This document shows positions 26,954-38,516 of a stretch of 53,926 nucleotides of DNA, piece after piece. Source of the stretch: Pseudomonadota bacterium (GTDB lineage Bacteria; Pseudomonadota; Alphaproteobacteria; Rhizobiales; Hyphomicrobiaceae); NCBI GenBank assembly GCA_023412805.1, contig JAEZRM010000058.1:1-53926 (forward strand), given 5' to 3'. The translations under genes and the position numbers were made by a program. A model generated the notes under the pieces. It did no database searches. It saw only the letters and a list, made by a program, of their open reading frames with translations, and was not told where the DNA came from. The stretch's first letter is position 1. Each line of letters starts with the position of its first letter.

Positions 26954-27901
26954 ATGAACTATGCCAAGACCGCAGCTCTGTTGGCCCTGCTGACCGCGAT
27001 TTTCGTGGCGATCGGTGGACTTGCCGGCGGCCAGACCGGCATGGTGATCGCGTTCATCATCGCGCTCGGAATGAATGCCTTCAGCCTCTGGCAGTCGGAC
27101 AAAGCCGTGCTCCGCATGCACGATGCCGAGGAGGTCGACGAACGTTCGGCACCTGAATACTACAACATGGTCCGCGAGCTTGCCGCGCGCGCCGAGCTGC
27201 CCATGCCGCGCGTCTATGTGCTGCACAATCCGCAGCCGAATGCCTTCGCGACCGGCCGCAATCCGCAGAACGCGGCCGTTGCGGCAACCACCGGCCTGCT
27301 CGAATCCCTGAGCCGTGAAGAAGTGGCGGGCGTGATGGCGCACGAGCTTGCCCACGTGAAAAATCGCGACACGTTGATCATGACGATCGCCGCGACCATC
27401 GGCGGCGCGATCTCCATGCTCGCCCAGTGGCTGCAGTTTCACGCCCTCTTCGGCGGCAACCGCAACAACGGCGGCGTGGGCATACTCGGAACGCTGGCAG
27501 CGATCATTCTCGCGCCCATGGCCGCGATGCTCGTGCAAATGGCCATCAGCCGCTCGCGCGAGTATCAGGCCGACAAACTTGGCGCGCTCATCTGCGGCAA
27601 CCCGCTGTGGCTGTCCTCAGCTCTTCAGAAGATCGCTGGCTTTGCCCAGCGCATCGAGAATCCGACAGCCGAACGGGCACCCGCAACCGCGCACATGTTC
27701 ATCATCAATCCGCTCTCGGGGCGCGGGATCGACAACTTCTTCTCGACGCACCCCAATACCGAGAACCGTATCGCGGAGCTCGAAGCGCTCGCGCAAGAAA
27801 TGGGCGTGTCGAGCTATCGCACGGCGCCGACACCGACCGCCTCCTCGTCCGGGCCCTGGACAGGCGGCGCGCCATCTGGCGGCCGCGGCCCGTGGGGTTG
27901 A
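26954..27901 (+). CDS. htpX: Membrane zinc metalloprotease HtpX
   Basis: A 315-residue M48 peptidase that degrades misfolded inner-membrane proteins. Two N-terminal transmembrane helices come first, then the zinc motif HELAH (HExxH) in VMAHELAHVKNRD. Two more hydrophobic segments follow, and the third zinc ligand is the Glu in SREYQADKLGA. The C-terminal about 30 residues are Ser/Pro/Gly-rich. The start at 26954 has AAGGAG 8 bases upstream; the frame is open from 26777 but that part overlaps the divergent sdhAF4 gene. rsmB follows after 3 bases. Confidence 0.96.
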   Translation: MNYAKTAALLALLTAIFVAIGGLAGGQTGMVIAFIIALGMNAFSLWQSDKAVLRMHDAEEVDERSAPEYYNMVRELAARAELPMPRVYVLHNPQPNAFATGRNPQNAAVAATTGLLESLSREEVAGVMAHELAHVKNRDTLIMTIAATIGGAISMLAQWLQFHALFGGNRNNGGVGILGTLAAIILAPMAAMLVQMAISRSREYQADKLGALICGNPLWLSSALQKIAGFAQRIENPTAERAPATAHMFIINPLSGRGIDNFFSTHPNTENRIAELEALAQEMGVSSYRTAPTPTASSSGPWTGGAPSGGRGPWG

Positions 27902-27904
27902 CGC

Positions 27905-29365
27905 GTGACGCGTGATCGCACGAAGGCCCCACCCAAGCGTCGCTATCGCAAGCCGGATGACCGAACGGCCATCCGGCCGGGCCAGCTCGTTTCTCGCGGG
28001 CCTGGGGACAAGAAGAAACCCGCGCCCGCACCGCCACCCGCGCAAGGCCTCGACGCACGCGTCATGGCCGCCGATATCCTCGAGCACGTGCTGGGACGCG
28101 GCAAGACACTGGACGAAGCGCTCGGCGCGACGCAATCCGGCGCACGCCAGCGCGAGCTCGAAGTCCGCGATCGCGCGCTCGCGCGCCTCCTGGCGACGAC
28201 GGTCCTCCGTCATCGCGGGCGCCTTACGGCTGTCGTCGGCAAGTTTCTTGAGCGCCCCCTGCCGCGCGAAGCCCGGCGCGCCGAGCTCATTCTGCTGATC
28301 GCCGCGGCGCAGCTCCTTCTGCTCGGTACGCCGAGCCACGCCGCCATCTATCTCGCCGTCGAGCAGGCCCAGCGCGATCCGAAAGCCGAGCGCTATCACA
28401 AGCTCGCCAATGCCGTTCTGCGCAAGGTTGATGCTAAGGGGCCGGACATCCTGAAGGCGCTCGATGGCGTGACGACCGACGTACCGAGCTGGCTCATGGC
28501 ACGCTGGGGACGCATCTACGGCGCCGAAGTCGCGCGGCAGATCGCCGAAGCCAGCCTCGATGAAGCACCGCTGGACTTAACGCTAAAGGATCCCTCACAA
28601 GCCGCCGCGTTCGCTGAACAGCTCAAGGGAAGCGTGCTTCCAACGGGCAGCATCCGCCTTGCCGAGCACGGTGCCGTCGAGGAGCTTCCCGGTTTCACGG
28701 ACGGCCAGTGGTGGGTGCAGGATGCGGCTGCCAGTCTGCCGGCTCGCCTGCTGGGAGATGTCGCCGGCAAGCGTGTCGCCGATCTCTGTGCTGCTCCTGG
28801 AGGCAAGACGGCTCAACTCGCCGCGGCTGGCGCGCGTGTGACCGCTGTCGATCATTCCGCGCCCCGCCTCACGCGCCTCGAAGCCAACATGCAGCGCCTC
28901 GGATTCGCCGATCGCGTGTCGAGCGTGCAGGCCGATCTTCTGGACTGGAAAGTGTCCGAACCGTTCGATGCCGTCCTGCTCGACGCCCCTTGCACGGCCA
29001 CGGGCACCATTCGCCGGCATCCCGACCTCATGCACCTCAAGACCGAAGCCGACATCGAGCGCTTGGCCAAGTTGCAGGCGCGCTTCCTCGATGCCGCAGC
29101 GGCCATGGTCGCGCCCGGCGGCACACTCGTCTATTGCACGTGCTCGCTCGAACCCGAGGAAGGCGATCAGCAGATCGCGCAGTTCCTCGGGGGACATAGC
29201 GATTTTACACGTGCGCCGATCACGCCGGCCGATGTCGGTGGTGTCGCCGATTGGGTCCCGCCGCTCGGCGATCTGCGCACACTGCCCTCCCAGATGCGCC
29301 TCGACGCGCGCTTCAAGTCCGGTATGGACGGTTTCTATGCCGCGCGGCTGGTCCGTCAATCCTGA
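27905..29365 (+). CDS. rsmB: 16S rRNA m5C967 methyltransferase, RsmB/Sun family
   Basis: A 486-residue RNA methyltransferase. A basic N-terminal tail (about 40 residues) precedes a NusB-like RNA-binding domain (about 45-185). The SAM-dependent domain follows with CAAPGGKTAQLAAAGARVTAVDHS (motif I), DAPCTATGTIRRHPD (motif IV with Cys) and YCTCSLEPEEGDQQI (motif VI with the catalytic Cys). The start is GTG, 3 bases after the htpX stop; htpX-rsmB is a common alphaproteobacterial order. Its stop is 3 bases from the convergent recG stop. Confidence 0.93.
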   Translation: MTRDRTKAPPKRRYRKPDDRTAIRPGQLVSRGPGDKKKPAPAPPPAQGLDARVMAADILEHVLGRGKTLDEALGATQSGARQRELEVRDRALARLLATTVLRHRGRLTAVVGKFLERPLPREARRAELILLIAAAQLLLLGTPSHAAIYLAVEQAQRDPKAERYHKLANAVLRKVDAKGPDILKALDGVTTDVPSWLMARWGRIYGAEVARQIAEASLDEAPLDLTLKDPSQAAAFAEQLKGSVLPTGSIRLAEHGAVEELPGFTDGQWWVQDAAASLPARLLGDVAGKRVADLCAAPGGKTAQLAAAGARVTAVDHSAPRLTRLEANMQRLGFADRVSSVQADLLDWKVSEPFDAVLLDAPCTATGTIRRHPDLMHLKTEADIERLAKLQARFLDAAAAMVAPGGTLVYCTCSLEPEEGDQQIAQFLGGHSDFTRAPITPADVGGVADWVPPLGDLRTLPSQMRLDARFKSGMDGFYAARLVRQS

Positions 29366-29368
29366 GCT

Positions 29369-31486
<2,118 letters not shown>

Positions 31487-31726
31487 ACGCTCTCGTCGGC
31501 TGCGCTATCTGGTCATGGTATGGCCGGGCCCCTTGGACCCGCCCACTCAAAGGGCTATATCACAGCCGGAGATCGTCCGGAGGCCCCGTCCCCGGACAGT
31601 TCGAGCCATCCACGGAACCTGCTGCTTTCGGGCGTGCGGGCCGGAGGGGATTCCGCAAACGACTTACAATCCGCCGCATTGCCTGCCGATTTGGCTGGCT
31701 GGACGAGCGAAGGAGCGCCTGTTCAG

Positions 31727-31999
31727 ATGACGATCGATGAAACGCGCCGCCGCCGCGCTCTATACCGCGCCCAGCACCGCGGCACCAAGGAAATGGATTT
31801 CCTGCTCGGGCGTTATGCCGAAGCGCGGCTTGCCGGTATGGCTGCGGACGACCTCACGGCCTTCGAGGAGTTGCTCGCGCTCCCCGACCCGCAACTTCAG
31901 GGCTGGCTCATGATGGGCCAATCGTTCGACGGCAGCGCGCTTGCCGATCTGCTGCGCGACATCCAGACCTTCCACGGCATTGGCGCCCGCGCCCACTAA
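31727..31999 (+). CDS. sdhE: Succinate dehydrogenase FAD assembly factor SdhE
   Basis: A 90-residue SdhE/SDHAF2 protein that promotes covalent flavinylation of SdhA. The hallmark RGxxE reads RGTKEMDFLLGRYAE, followed by FEELLALPDPQLQGWLMMGQ, both standard for the family. The start at 31727 has AAGGAG about 11 bases upstream; the frame is open much further upstream but is antisense to recG there. mfd starts 9 bases downstream. With the DUF1674 protein at 26616, the window holds two separate Sdh maturation factors. Confidence 0.93.
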   Translation: MTIDETRRRRALYRAQHRGTKEMDFLLGRYAEARLAGMAADDLTAFEELLALPDPQLQGWLMMGQSFDGSALADLLRDIQTFHGIGARAH

Positions 32000-32008
32000 G
32001 CAAGTTCG

Positions 32009-35000
32009 ATGGCTCAAACTCAGACCACTAAGCCGGCCACACCGGCCCCCACCTTCATGCCCGGCGAGGAGATCATCCTCGGCGCACCTGACGGCTATGA
32101 CGCGGCCGTGCTCGCCCGCATTGCCGACGAAGCGAGCGCCGTTCATGGCACGCCGCAGACGCTGCTCCATGTTGCCGCCGACGATCGCCGCCTCGAACAG
32201 CTCGAAACCGGTCTCGCATTCTTTGCGCCCAAGACGCGCGTCATCTCCATTCCGGCCTGGGACACCGTTCCTTATGACCGCGTCGGGCCCGAGCCTGAGA
32301 TCGTCGCGCGCCGCATGGCCGGTCTCGCACGCCTCGTCGCTGGCACCTCGAAGGCCCCGACAATCGTCCTCACGACCGCAAACGCCATTCTTCAGCGCGT
32401 GCCGGGCCGTGAATTCCTGCGCCGCGCGCTCCGCCCCCTGGCACCAGCCCAGCGCGTCGATCGCACACGGCTCATCGAACGACTGATGCGCGCCGGCTAT
32501 GTTCGCACGGGCACTGTCATGGAACCCGGCGAGTTCGCCGTGCGCGGCAGCCTCGTCGATCTCTTTCCGCCGGGCCGGCAGACGCCCGTGCGCCTCGATT
32601 TCTTCGGCGACACCATCGAGAGCATCAAGGCCTTCGATCCCGAAACCCAGCGCACGGGCAAGATCGTTCAGCGCCTCGTCCTCATGCCCGTGAGCGAGCT
32701 CGCCTATGGCCCCGAAGCCGAGAGCCGCTTCCGCCAAGGCTATGTCGCCGCCTTCGGTGCCGTGAAGGGTGACGATCCACTCTACGAGTCAGTCAGTGCC
32801 GGCCAGCGCTATCCCGGCATGGAACACTGGATTGCCCTCTTCCACGATCACATGGAGACGCTGTTCGACTACGCGCCGGACGCGCTGCTGAGTTTCGATC
32901 CCATGATGGATGAAACCATTGCCGATCGTCTCGAGCAGATCCGCGATCACTACGAGGCCCGCGTGAACGGCCTCGAAGCCACGGCCTTCGGCGCGGCGCC
33001 CTATAAGCCCCTTCCGCCCGACCGCACGTACCTGAACAACGCCGAATGGCGCGGCGTGCTGGCAAAACGCTTCCTTCTGCGCTTTACGGCATTCGGCGCG
33101 TCACCTGCCGAGGATGCGCGCCAGCGTGACTTCGGCGGCCGTCACGGGCGCACGTTCGCCACCGAGCGCAACAGCGAGAACGTCAATATCTTCGAGGCCG
33201 TTGTCGGGCATGTGAAATCGCTGCAGCACGCCGGCAAGCGCGTGGTTCTCGCCGCCTGGACGACGGGTGCGGGCGAGCGCCTCTCAGCACTCCTAACCGA
33301 GCACGGTCTCGCCAAGCCGACGCGCATCGCCAATCTCGCCGAAGGCCTCGTACTGCCGCAGACGACGCCGCTCCTCGCGACGCTCGGCCTCGAACGCGGC
33401 TTCGAGACTTCCGATCTCGCCGTCATCGCAGAGCAGGACATTCTCGGCGATCGGCTGGTGCGCCCCAAGAAGCGCTCGCGCCGCGCCGCCGACGTCATCA
33501 CCGAAGCGACCAGCCTCACGGCCGGCGATCTCGTCGTACATTCGGATCACGGCATCGGACGCTTCATCGGCCTCAAGACCATCGAGGCGCTGGGCGCACC
33601 CTACGACTGCCTCGAAATCGACTATGCAGGTGGCGACAAGCTCTATCTGCCCGTGCAGAACATCGAGCTTCTGTCGCGCTACGGCTCGGACGAAACGAAT
33701 GCTCAGCTCGATCGCCTCGGCGGCGTCGGATGGCAGACGCGCAAAGCCAAGCTCCGCCAACGCCTGCGCGAGATTGCCGGCGAGCTCATCAAGATCGCGG
33801 CCCTGCGCCAGCTCAAGTCCGCCCCCGTGCTCGAAGCCCCCGATGGCGCGTATGGTGAGTTCGTCGCCCGCTTTCCGCATCAGGAAACCGAGGATCAGGC
33901 CCAGAGCATCGACGCCGTACTCGGTGATCTTTCCTCGGGTCGCCCCATGGATCGCCTCGTTTGCGGCGATGTCGGCTTCGGCAAGACGGAGGTCGGCCTG
34001 CGCGCCGCATTCATTGCCGCCATGGCCGGATTGCAGGTCGCTGTCGTCGTCCCGACCACGCTTCTGGCGCGCCAGCACTACAAAACCTTCGTCGAGCGCT
34101 TCAAAGGCCTGCCCATTCGCATTGGCCGCGCCTCGCGCCTCGTCGGCGCGAAGGAACTCTCAGAGGTGAAAGCCGGCCTCAAGGACGGCACGATCGACAT
34201 CGTCGTCGGCACGCACGCGCTACTTGGCAAGCAGATCCTGTTCGCACGCCTCGGCCTGCTGGTCGTCGACGAAGAGCAGCATTTCGGCGTTGGTCACAAG
34301 GAGCGCCTGAAGCAGCTCAAAGAGGACGTGCATGTCCTCACGCTCACCGCCACGCCTATCCCGCGCACCTTGCAGCTCGCCCTCTCCGGCGTGCGCGAGC
34401 TCTCGCTCATCACCACGCCGCCGATCGATCGCCTCGCCGTCCGGACGTACATCTCGCCCTTCGATCCCATCATCATCCGCGAGGCCCTGCGCCGCGAACG
34501 CCATCGCGGCGGACAATCCTTCTACGTCGTCCCCCGCATCGCCGATCTCGATGACGTCGCCGAATTCCTGACCGAGGAAGTGCCGGAGCTGCGTATCGTG
34601 CGCGCGCACGGCCAGATGACGCCAGCGCAGCTCGAAGATGTCATGAGCGCCTTCTACGACGGGCAGTATGATGTGCTGCTCTCGACCGCGATCGTCGAAT
34701 CCGGCCTCGACATCCCCAACGCGAACACGCTCATCGTGCACCGCGCGGATATGTTCGGCCTCGCCGCCCTCTATCAGCTTCGCGGTCGTGTCGGGCGCTC
34801 CAAGACGCGCGCCTATGCCTACCTCACGACGCCGCCCGGCAAACGTCTCACCGAAACCGCCGAGAAGCGTCTCAAGGTTCTGCATTCGCTGGACACGCTC
34901 GGCGCCGGCTTCTCGCTCGCCTCGCACGATCTCGACATCCGCGGCGCCGGCAACCTGCTCGGCGACGAGCAGTCCGGTCATATTCGCGAAGTCGGCTTCG

Positions 35001-35524
35001 AGTTGTATCAGTCTATGCTCGAGGAGGCGATCGAGGCCATCAAGGGTGGCGATCTCGGCGACATCGACGAGCAGTGGAGCCCTCAGATCACACTCGGCAC
35101 ACCCATGCTGCTGCCCGAGAGCTACGTCGCGGATCTGCAGGTGCGTCTCGGTCTCTACCGTCGCCTTGCAAACCTCAAGACGCGCGAGGATATCGATGCT
35201 CTTGCCGAGGAGCTGGTCGACCGTTTCGGCCCGCTCCCCGACGAGGTCGAGCATCTTCTCGATGTCATGGAGATCAAGGCGCTCTGCCGCCGTGCGGGCA
35301 TCGCCGAGATCGACGCGGGACCGAAAGGTGCCTCCGTTCTCTTCCGCAAGGGCCAGTTCGCCAACGCGCAGGGCCTCGTCGCCTTCATTCAGGCCTCGAA
35401 GGGCCTGCTTAGGCTCATGCCGGATCAAAAGCTCGTCTTCAAAGCGGATTGGGAGCAGCCGTCCGCGCGTCTCAAGGGCGTGCGCGGTCTCGTGCAGGAA
35501 CTCGCGCGCGTCGCCGAGGGTTGA
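32009..35524 (+). CDS. mfd: Transcription-repair coupling factor Mfd
   Basis: A 1171-residue protein that removes RNA polymerase stalled at lesions and recruits UvrA. The UvrB-like module fills the N-terminal third (IPAWDTVPYDRVGPEPEI). The RNA polymerase-interacting CarD-like domain begins near residue 500 (LTAGDLVVHSDHGIGRFIGL). The translocase follows with Walker A GDVGFGKTEVGLRA (about 650), VVDEEQHFGVGHKERLK (about 752), TATPIPRTLQLAL and QLRGRVGRSKTRAYAY. The C-terminal D7 domain closes it. It lies 9 bases behind sdhE. Confidence 0.98.
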   Translation: MAQTQTTKPATPAPTFMPGEEIILGAPDGYDAAVLARIADEASAVHGTPQTLLHVAADDRRLEQLETGLAFFAPKTRVISIPAWDTVPYDRVGPEPEIVARRMAGLARLVAGTSKAPTIVLTTANAILQRVPGREFLRRALRPLAPAQRVDRTRLIERLMRAGYVRTGTVMEPGEFAVRGSLVDLFPPGRQTPVRLDFFGDTIESIKAFDPETQRTGKIVQRLVLMPVSELAYGPEAESRFRQGYVAAFGAVKGDDPLYESVSAGQRYPGMEHWIALFHDHMETLFDYAPDALLSFDPMMDETIADRLEQIRDHYEARVNGLEATAFGAAPYKPLPPDRTYLNNAEWRGVLAKRFLLRFTAFGASPAEDARQRDFGGRHGRTFATERNSENVNIFEAVVGHVKSLQHAGKRVVLAAWTTGAGERLSALLTEHGLAKPTRIANLAEGLVLPQTTPLLATLGLERGFETSDLAVIAEQDILGDRLVRPKKRSRRAADVITEATSLTAGDLVVHSDHGIGRFIGLKTIEALGAPYDCLEIDYAGGDKLYLPVQNIELLSRYGSDETNAQLDRLGGVGWQTRKAKLRQRLREIAGELIKIAALRQLKSAPVLEAPDGAYGEFVARFPHQETEDQAQSIDAVLGDLSSGRPMDRLVCGDVGFGKTEVGLRAAFIAAMAGLQVAVVVPTTLLARQHYKTFVERFKGLPIRIGRASRLVGAKELSEVKAGLKDGTIDIVVGTHALLGKQILFARLGLLVVDEEQHFGVGHKERLKQLKEDVHVLTLTATPIPRTLQLALSGVRELSLITTPPIDRLAVRTYISPFDPIIIREALRRERHRGGQSFYVVPRIADLDDVAEFLTEEVPELRIVRAHGQMTPAQLEDVMSAFYDGQYDVLLSTAIVESGLDIPNANTLIVHRADMFGLAALYQLRGRVGRSKTRAYAYLTTPPGKRLTETAEKRLKVLHSLDTLGAGFSLASHDLDIRGAGNLLGDEQSGHIREVGFELYQSMLEEAIEAIKGGDLGDIDEQWSPQITLGTPMLLPESYVADLQVRLGLYRRLANLKTREDIDALAEELVDRFGPLPDEVEHLLDVMEIKALCRRAGIAEIDAGPKGASVLFRKGQFANAQGLVAFIQASKGLLRLMPDQKLVFKADWEQPSARLKGVRGLVQELARVAEG

Positions 35525-35624
35525 TCGCCTGCTGTCATCACAGCTTCAATTCTCGCGGGATTGACTTCTCGCACGGGAAGGCGCACGTCACGCGCCCGCT
35601 TCTCAGTCCAGCAGGAGACCGGCC

Positions 35625-35888
35625 ATGGCATTCATTACCGCAGACGTCATTCCGAGCGACGATGAAGAGCAGCCCTTCAAAGTCGTCTTCATGCGCGGCG
35701 ACGAGATCGTCGCCGAGTGGCTTGTCGAAACGCAGGAAGAGGGAGAGGAGCAACTCCTCGAAGCCGTCCGCGAACTCGGCGCCGGCGACGAGGATGGTGA
35801 GGACGAAGACGACGATGATGAGGATGAAGACGAGGACGAAGATGAGGATGAGGATGACGACGACGACAAGTCATCCAAGCGGCGCTAG
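35625..35888 (+). CDS. Small protein with a long Asp/Glu tail
   Basis: An 87-residue protein in two parts. Residues 1-52 look folded (ADVIPSDDEEQPFKVVFMRG, then EIVAEWLVETQEEGEEQLLEAVREL). Residues 53-82 are almost entirely Asp and Glu, ending KSSKRR. The tail is encoded by imperfect GATGAG/GACGAC-type repeats (about 35795-35870), so its length may vary between strains. AGGAG at 35609-35613 precedes the start, 100 bases after mfd. No function is recognised; acidic tails of this sort occur in nucleic-acid mimics and chaperone-like proteins, but that is only an analogy. Confidence 0.75.
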   Translation: MAFITADVIPSDDEEQPFKVVFMRGDEIVAEWLVETQEEGEEQLLEAVRELGAGDEDGEDEDDDDEDEDEDEDEDEDDDDDKSSKRR

Positions 35889-35931
35889 CGCCAGCTCGCT
35901 TCGATCCGACCGCATTTGCTGAATTCATCAC

Positions 35932-35955
35932 CGCCGCCGGAGTTTTCCGGCGGCG
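35932..35955. terminator. Hairpin between the acidic-tail gene and nuoF
   Basis: A perfect 10-bp stem (CGCCGCCGGA/TCCGGCGGCG, loop GTTT) lies between two convergent genes: 43 bases after the plus-strand stop and 4 bases past the nuoF stop. On the plus strand it is followed by CGCTTTA, a poor T-run. It is probably a bidirectional 3'-end hairpin. Confidence 0.65.
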
Positions 35956-35959
35956 CGCT

Positions 35960-37264
35960 TTACTCGGCTGCCACGGCGAGACCGCGCTTGCGGTCCCTGA
36001 TGCGCTGTTCGATCACGGGGCGGAAGTTGCGCAGGAGCCCCTGCACGGGCCAAGCCGCAGCGTCGCCCAGCGCGCAGATGGTGTGCCCCTCGACCTGCTT
36101 CGAGACGTCGAACAGCAGGTCGATTTCCTCGATCTCGGCGTCGCCGCGCTCCATGCGCTCGAGCACGCGCCACATCCAGCCCGTGCCCTCGCGACACGGC
36201 GTGCACTGCCCGCAGCTCTCGTGCTTGTAGAAGTAGGCAATGCGGCGGATGGCGGCGATGATGTCCGTCGACTTGTCCATGACGATGATGGCGGCCGTAC
36301 CCATGCCGCTCTTGAGCTTCGACAGCGTATCGAAATCCATGGTCAGGTCGTCGCAAATCTCTTTCGGCAGGCAGGGCATGGACGAGCCGCCCGGGATCAC
36401 GGCGAGCAGGTTGTCCCAGCCACCGCGCACGCCGCCCGCGTGCTTCTCCAGCAGCTCGCGCAGTGGAATACCCATCTCCTCCTCGACCACGCACGGCTTC
36501 TCGACGTGACCTGAGATCTGGAAGAGCTTGGTACCCGTATTATTGGGCTTGCCGAGACCGGCGAACCACGTCGCCCCACGCCGCAGGATCGTCGGCGCGA
36601 CCGCAATCGATTCGACGTTGTTGACCGTGGTCGGGGCGCCGTAGAGGCCGGAGTTCGCCGGGAACGGCGGCTTCAGGCGCGGCTGGCCCTTCTTGCCCTC
36701 GAGGCTCTCGAGCAGCGCCGTCTCCTCGCCGCAGATGTAAGCACCCGCGCCGTGGTGAACGTAGCAGTCGAAATCCCAGCCATGAATGTTGTTCTTGCCG
36801 ATGAGCTTGGCCTCATAGGCCTCGTCGATCGCCGCCTGCAGGCGCTCGCGCTCGCGGATGAACTCACCCCGCACGTAGATGTAGCAAGCGTGCGCGCGCA
36901 TCGCGAACGAGGCGACGAGGCAGCCCTCGATCAGCAGATGCGGATCGTGCCGCATGATCTCGCGGTCTTTGCAGGAGCCGGGCTCCGATTCGTCCGCGTT
37001 CACGACCAGATAGGACGGCCGCGGATCGTTCTTCGGCATGAACGACCACTTGAGGCCGGTCGGGAAGCCCGCACCACCGCGCCCGCGCAGACCGGAGGCC
37101 TTCATCTCGTTGATGATCGCATCCTGGCCCAGATCGATCAGGGCCTTGGTGTTATCCCAGGCGCCGCGAGCCTTCGCACCGGCGAGCCGCCAGTCGTGGA
37201 AGCCGTAGAGGTTCGTAAAGATGCGGTCCTTGTCAGCGAGCATCATGTCCCCATGCGTCTTCAT
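35960..37264 (-). CDS. nuoF: NADH-quinone oxidoreductase subunit F (51-kDa)
   Basis: A 434-residue complex I subunit that binds FMN, NADH and the N3 4Fe-4S cluster. The FMN site is GLRGRGGAGFPTGLKW, the NADH region is GAGAYICGEETALLESLEGKKGQPR, and the cluster ligands are SCGQCTPCREG plus the Cys in HTICALGDAAAWP. It stands alone: the flanking genes are dusA and an acidic small protein, not other nuo genes, although the sequence is intact. The start may be 37264, 37246 or 37243; the family usually begins MLxDKDRIFTN, and GGGGAC precedes the last two. Confidence 0.95.
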   Translation of the reverse strand: MKTHGDMMLADKDRIFTNLYGFHDWRLAGAKARGAWDNTKALIDLGQDAIINEMKASGLRGRGGAGFPTGLKWSFMPKNDPRPSYLVVNADESEPGSCKDREIMRHDPHLLIEGCLVASFAMRAHACYIYVRGEFIRERERLQAAIDEAYEAKLIGKNNIHGWDFDCYVHHGAGAYICGEETALLESLEGKKGQPRLKPPFPANSGLYGAPTTVNNVESIAVAPTILRRGATWFAGLGKPNNTGTKLFQISGHVEKPCVVEEEMGIPLRELLEKHAGGVRGGWDNLLAVIPGGSSMPCLPKEICDDLTMDFDTLSKLKSGMGTAAIIVMDKSTDIIAAIRRIAYFYKHESCGQCTPCREGTGWMWRVLERMERGDAEIEEIDLLFDVSKQVEGHTICALGDAAAWPVQGLLRNFRPVIEQRIRDRKRGLAVAAE

Positions 37265-37373
37265 CGGCGCGCCCGGGAAGTGATGGCGCCCTGGAATCTG
37301 GACCCGTTCTATCAGCCTGAATGCTGTGAGGCGAGGGCTGATCTGCCGCAGTATTCAGCACTTCTGGCCTGCA

Positions 37374-38369
37374 CTATTCGGCAGCGGCTGGGAATTCCTG
37401 CCCCTCGACGACCGCAGTGGCCGCGCGCAGGAGATCGCCGCCTTCCGTAGCGCGTGGCCCCTGCTCCGACAGCAGCCGGCGGAAGGCCCGGGCTCGCGGC
37501 TGACCGTGATAGAGCCCGAGGATATGCCGAAGAATGGCGTAGGGCCGCCCACCATGGGCGACATGGCGCTCCATGTAGGGAATGAGCGCGCGCAGGGCGT
37601 CACCGCGGCTGATCTCCGCGTTGGTATCCCCGAACAGGCGCCGGTCGACCTCGGCCAGGATATAGGGGGTCTGATAGGCGGCCCGTCCGAGCATCACCCC
37701 ATCAAAAACCTGCAGGTGAGCCTCAGCCTCATCGATCGAGCCAATGCCGCCGTTCAGCACGATGGTCAACTCCGGCCTGCGCGCCTTGAGGCGGGCGACC
37801 CGCCCGTAGTCGAGCGGCGGCACTTCGCGGTTCTCTTTCGGCGAGAGCCCCTTCAGCCAGGCCTTGCGCGCGTGCACGATGAACATTTCGCAGCCCGCTG
37901 ATGCCACCGTGTCGATGAACCGGTCGAGGTCGGCCTCGCAGTCCTGGTCGTCGATGCCGATGCGGCATTTGACGGTAACCGGCACGCGCACAGCCGCCCG
38001 CATGGCCGCGACGCAGTCCGCGACGAGATCCGGCTCGGCCATGAGACAGGCGCCGAAGCTCCCTACCTGCACGCGGTCCGATGGGCAGCCCACGTTCAGG
38101 TTGATCTCGTCGTAGCCCCAGTCCTCGCCGATCCGGGCCGCCTTTGCGAGCCCCGCCAGATCGGAGCCGCCAAGTTGCAGCGCCACGGGATGTTCGGTGG
38201 GATCGAAGCAGAGCAGCTGCTCGCACTTGCCGTGGATGACCGCCGGCACCGTCACCATCTCGGTATAGAGCCGCGCGCGCCTGGACAGCAGACGGTGGAA
38301 ATACCGGCAATGCCGGTCACTCCAGTCCATCATGGGAGCAACGCAGAATCTATGCATCTGATTTTGCAC
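37374..38369 (-). CDS. dusA: tRNA-dihydrouridine(20/20a) synthase DusA
   Basis: A 331-residue flavoenzyme that reduces uridines in the tRNA D-loop. DusA features are CVAPMMDWSDRHCRYFHRL at the N-terminus, VALQLGGSD, the active-site Cys in INLNVGCPSDRVQ, GSFGACLM, and VKCRIGIDD. Length fits DusA rather than DusB. It lies 109 bases upstream of nuoF on the same strand; an imperfect hairpin (37317-37326 with 37349-37358) in the gap may end its transcript. Confidence 0.95.
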   Translation of the reverse strand: MQNQMHRFCVAPMMDWSDRHCRYFHRLLSRRARLYTEMVTVPAVIHGKCEQLLCFDPTEHPVALQLGGSDLAGLAKAARIGEDWGYDEINLNVGCPSDRVQVGSFGACLMAEPDLVADCVAAMRAAVRVPVTVKCRIGIDDQDCEADLDRFIDTVASAGCEMFIVHARKAWLKGLSPKENREVPPLDYGRVARLKARRPELTIVLNGGIGSIDEAEAHLQVFDGVMLGRAAYQTPYILAEVDRRLFGDTNAEISRGDALRALIPYMERHVAHGGRPYAILRHILGLYHGQPRARAFRRLLSEQGPRATEGGDLLRAATAVVEGQEFPAAAE

Positions 38370-38516
38370 GTATTTTCCTGAACGCTCCAGGGTCGTGGCA
38401 AGAACATGACCACGCTCGTGTCCACGGATATGACCTTAAATACGCAGGTGACGGGCAGCCCGCGAGTTAAAGTAGGGTCTCTTACCATGTAGCCGCGCAA
38501 CAAGCTCAAGAGTCCG

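Noticed and set aside
34220..35428. 402-codon open frame antisense to mfd
   Set aside because: Shadow of mfd; composition and lack of start signals mark it as noise.
38370..38516. Second cobalamin riboswitch upstream of cobU
   Set aside because: No B12 box (AGCCAGGAGACC) or GGGAAGG block is present on the plus strand.
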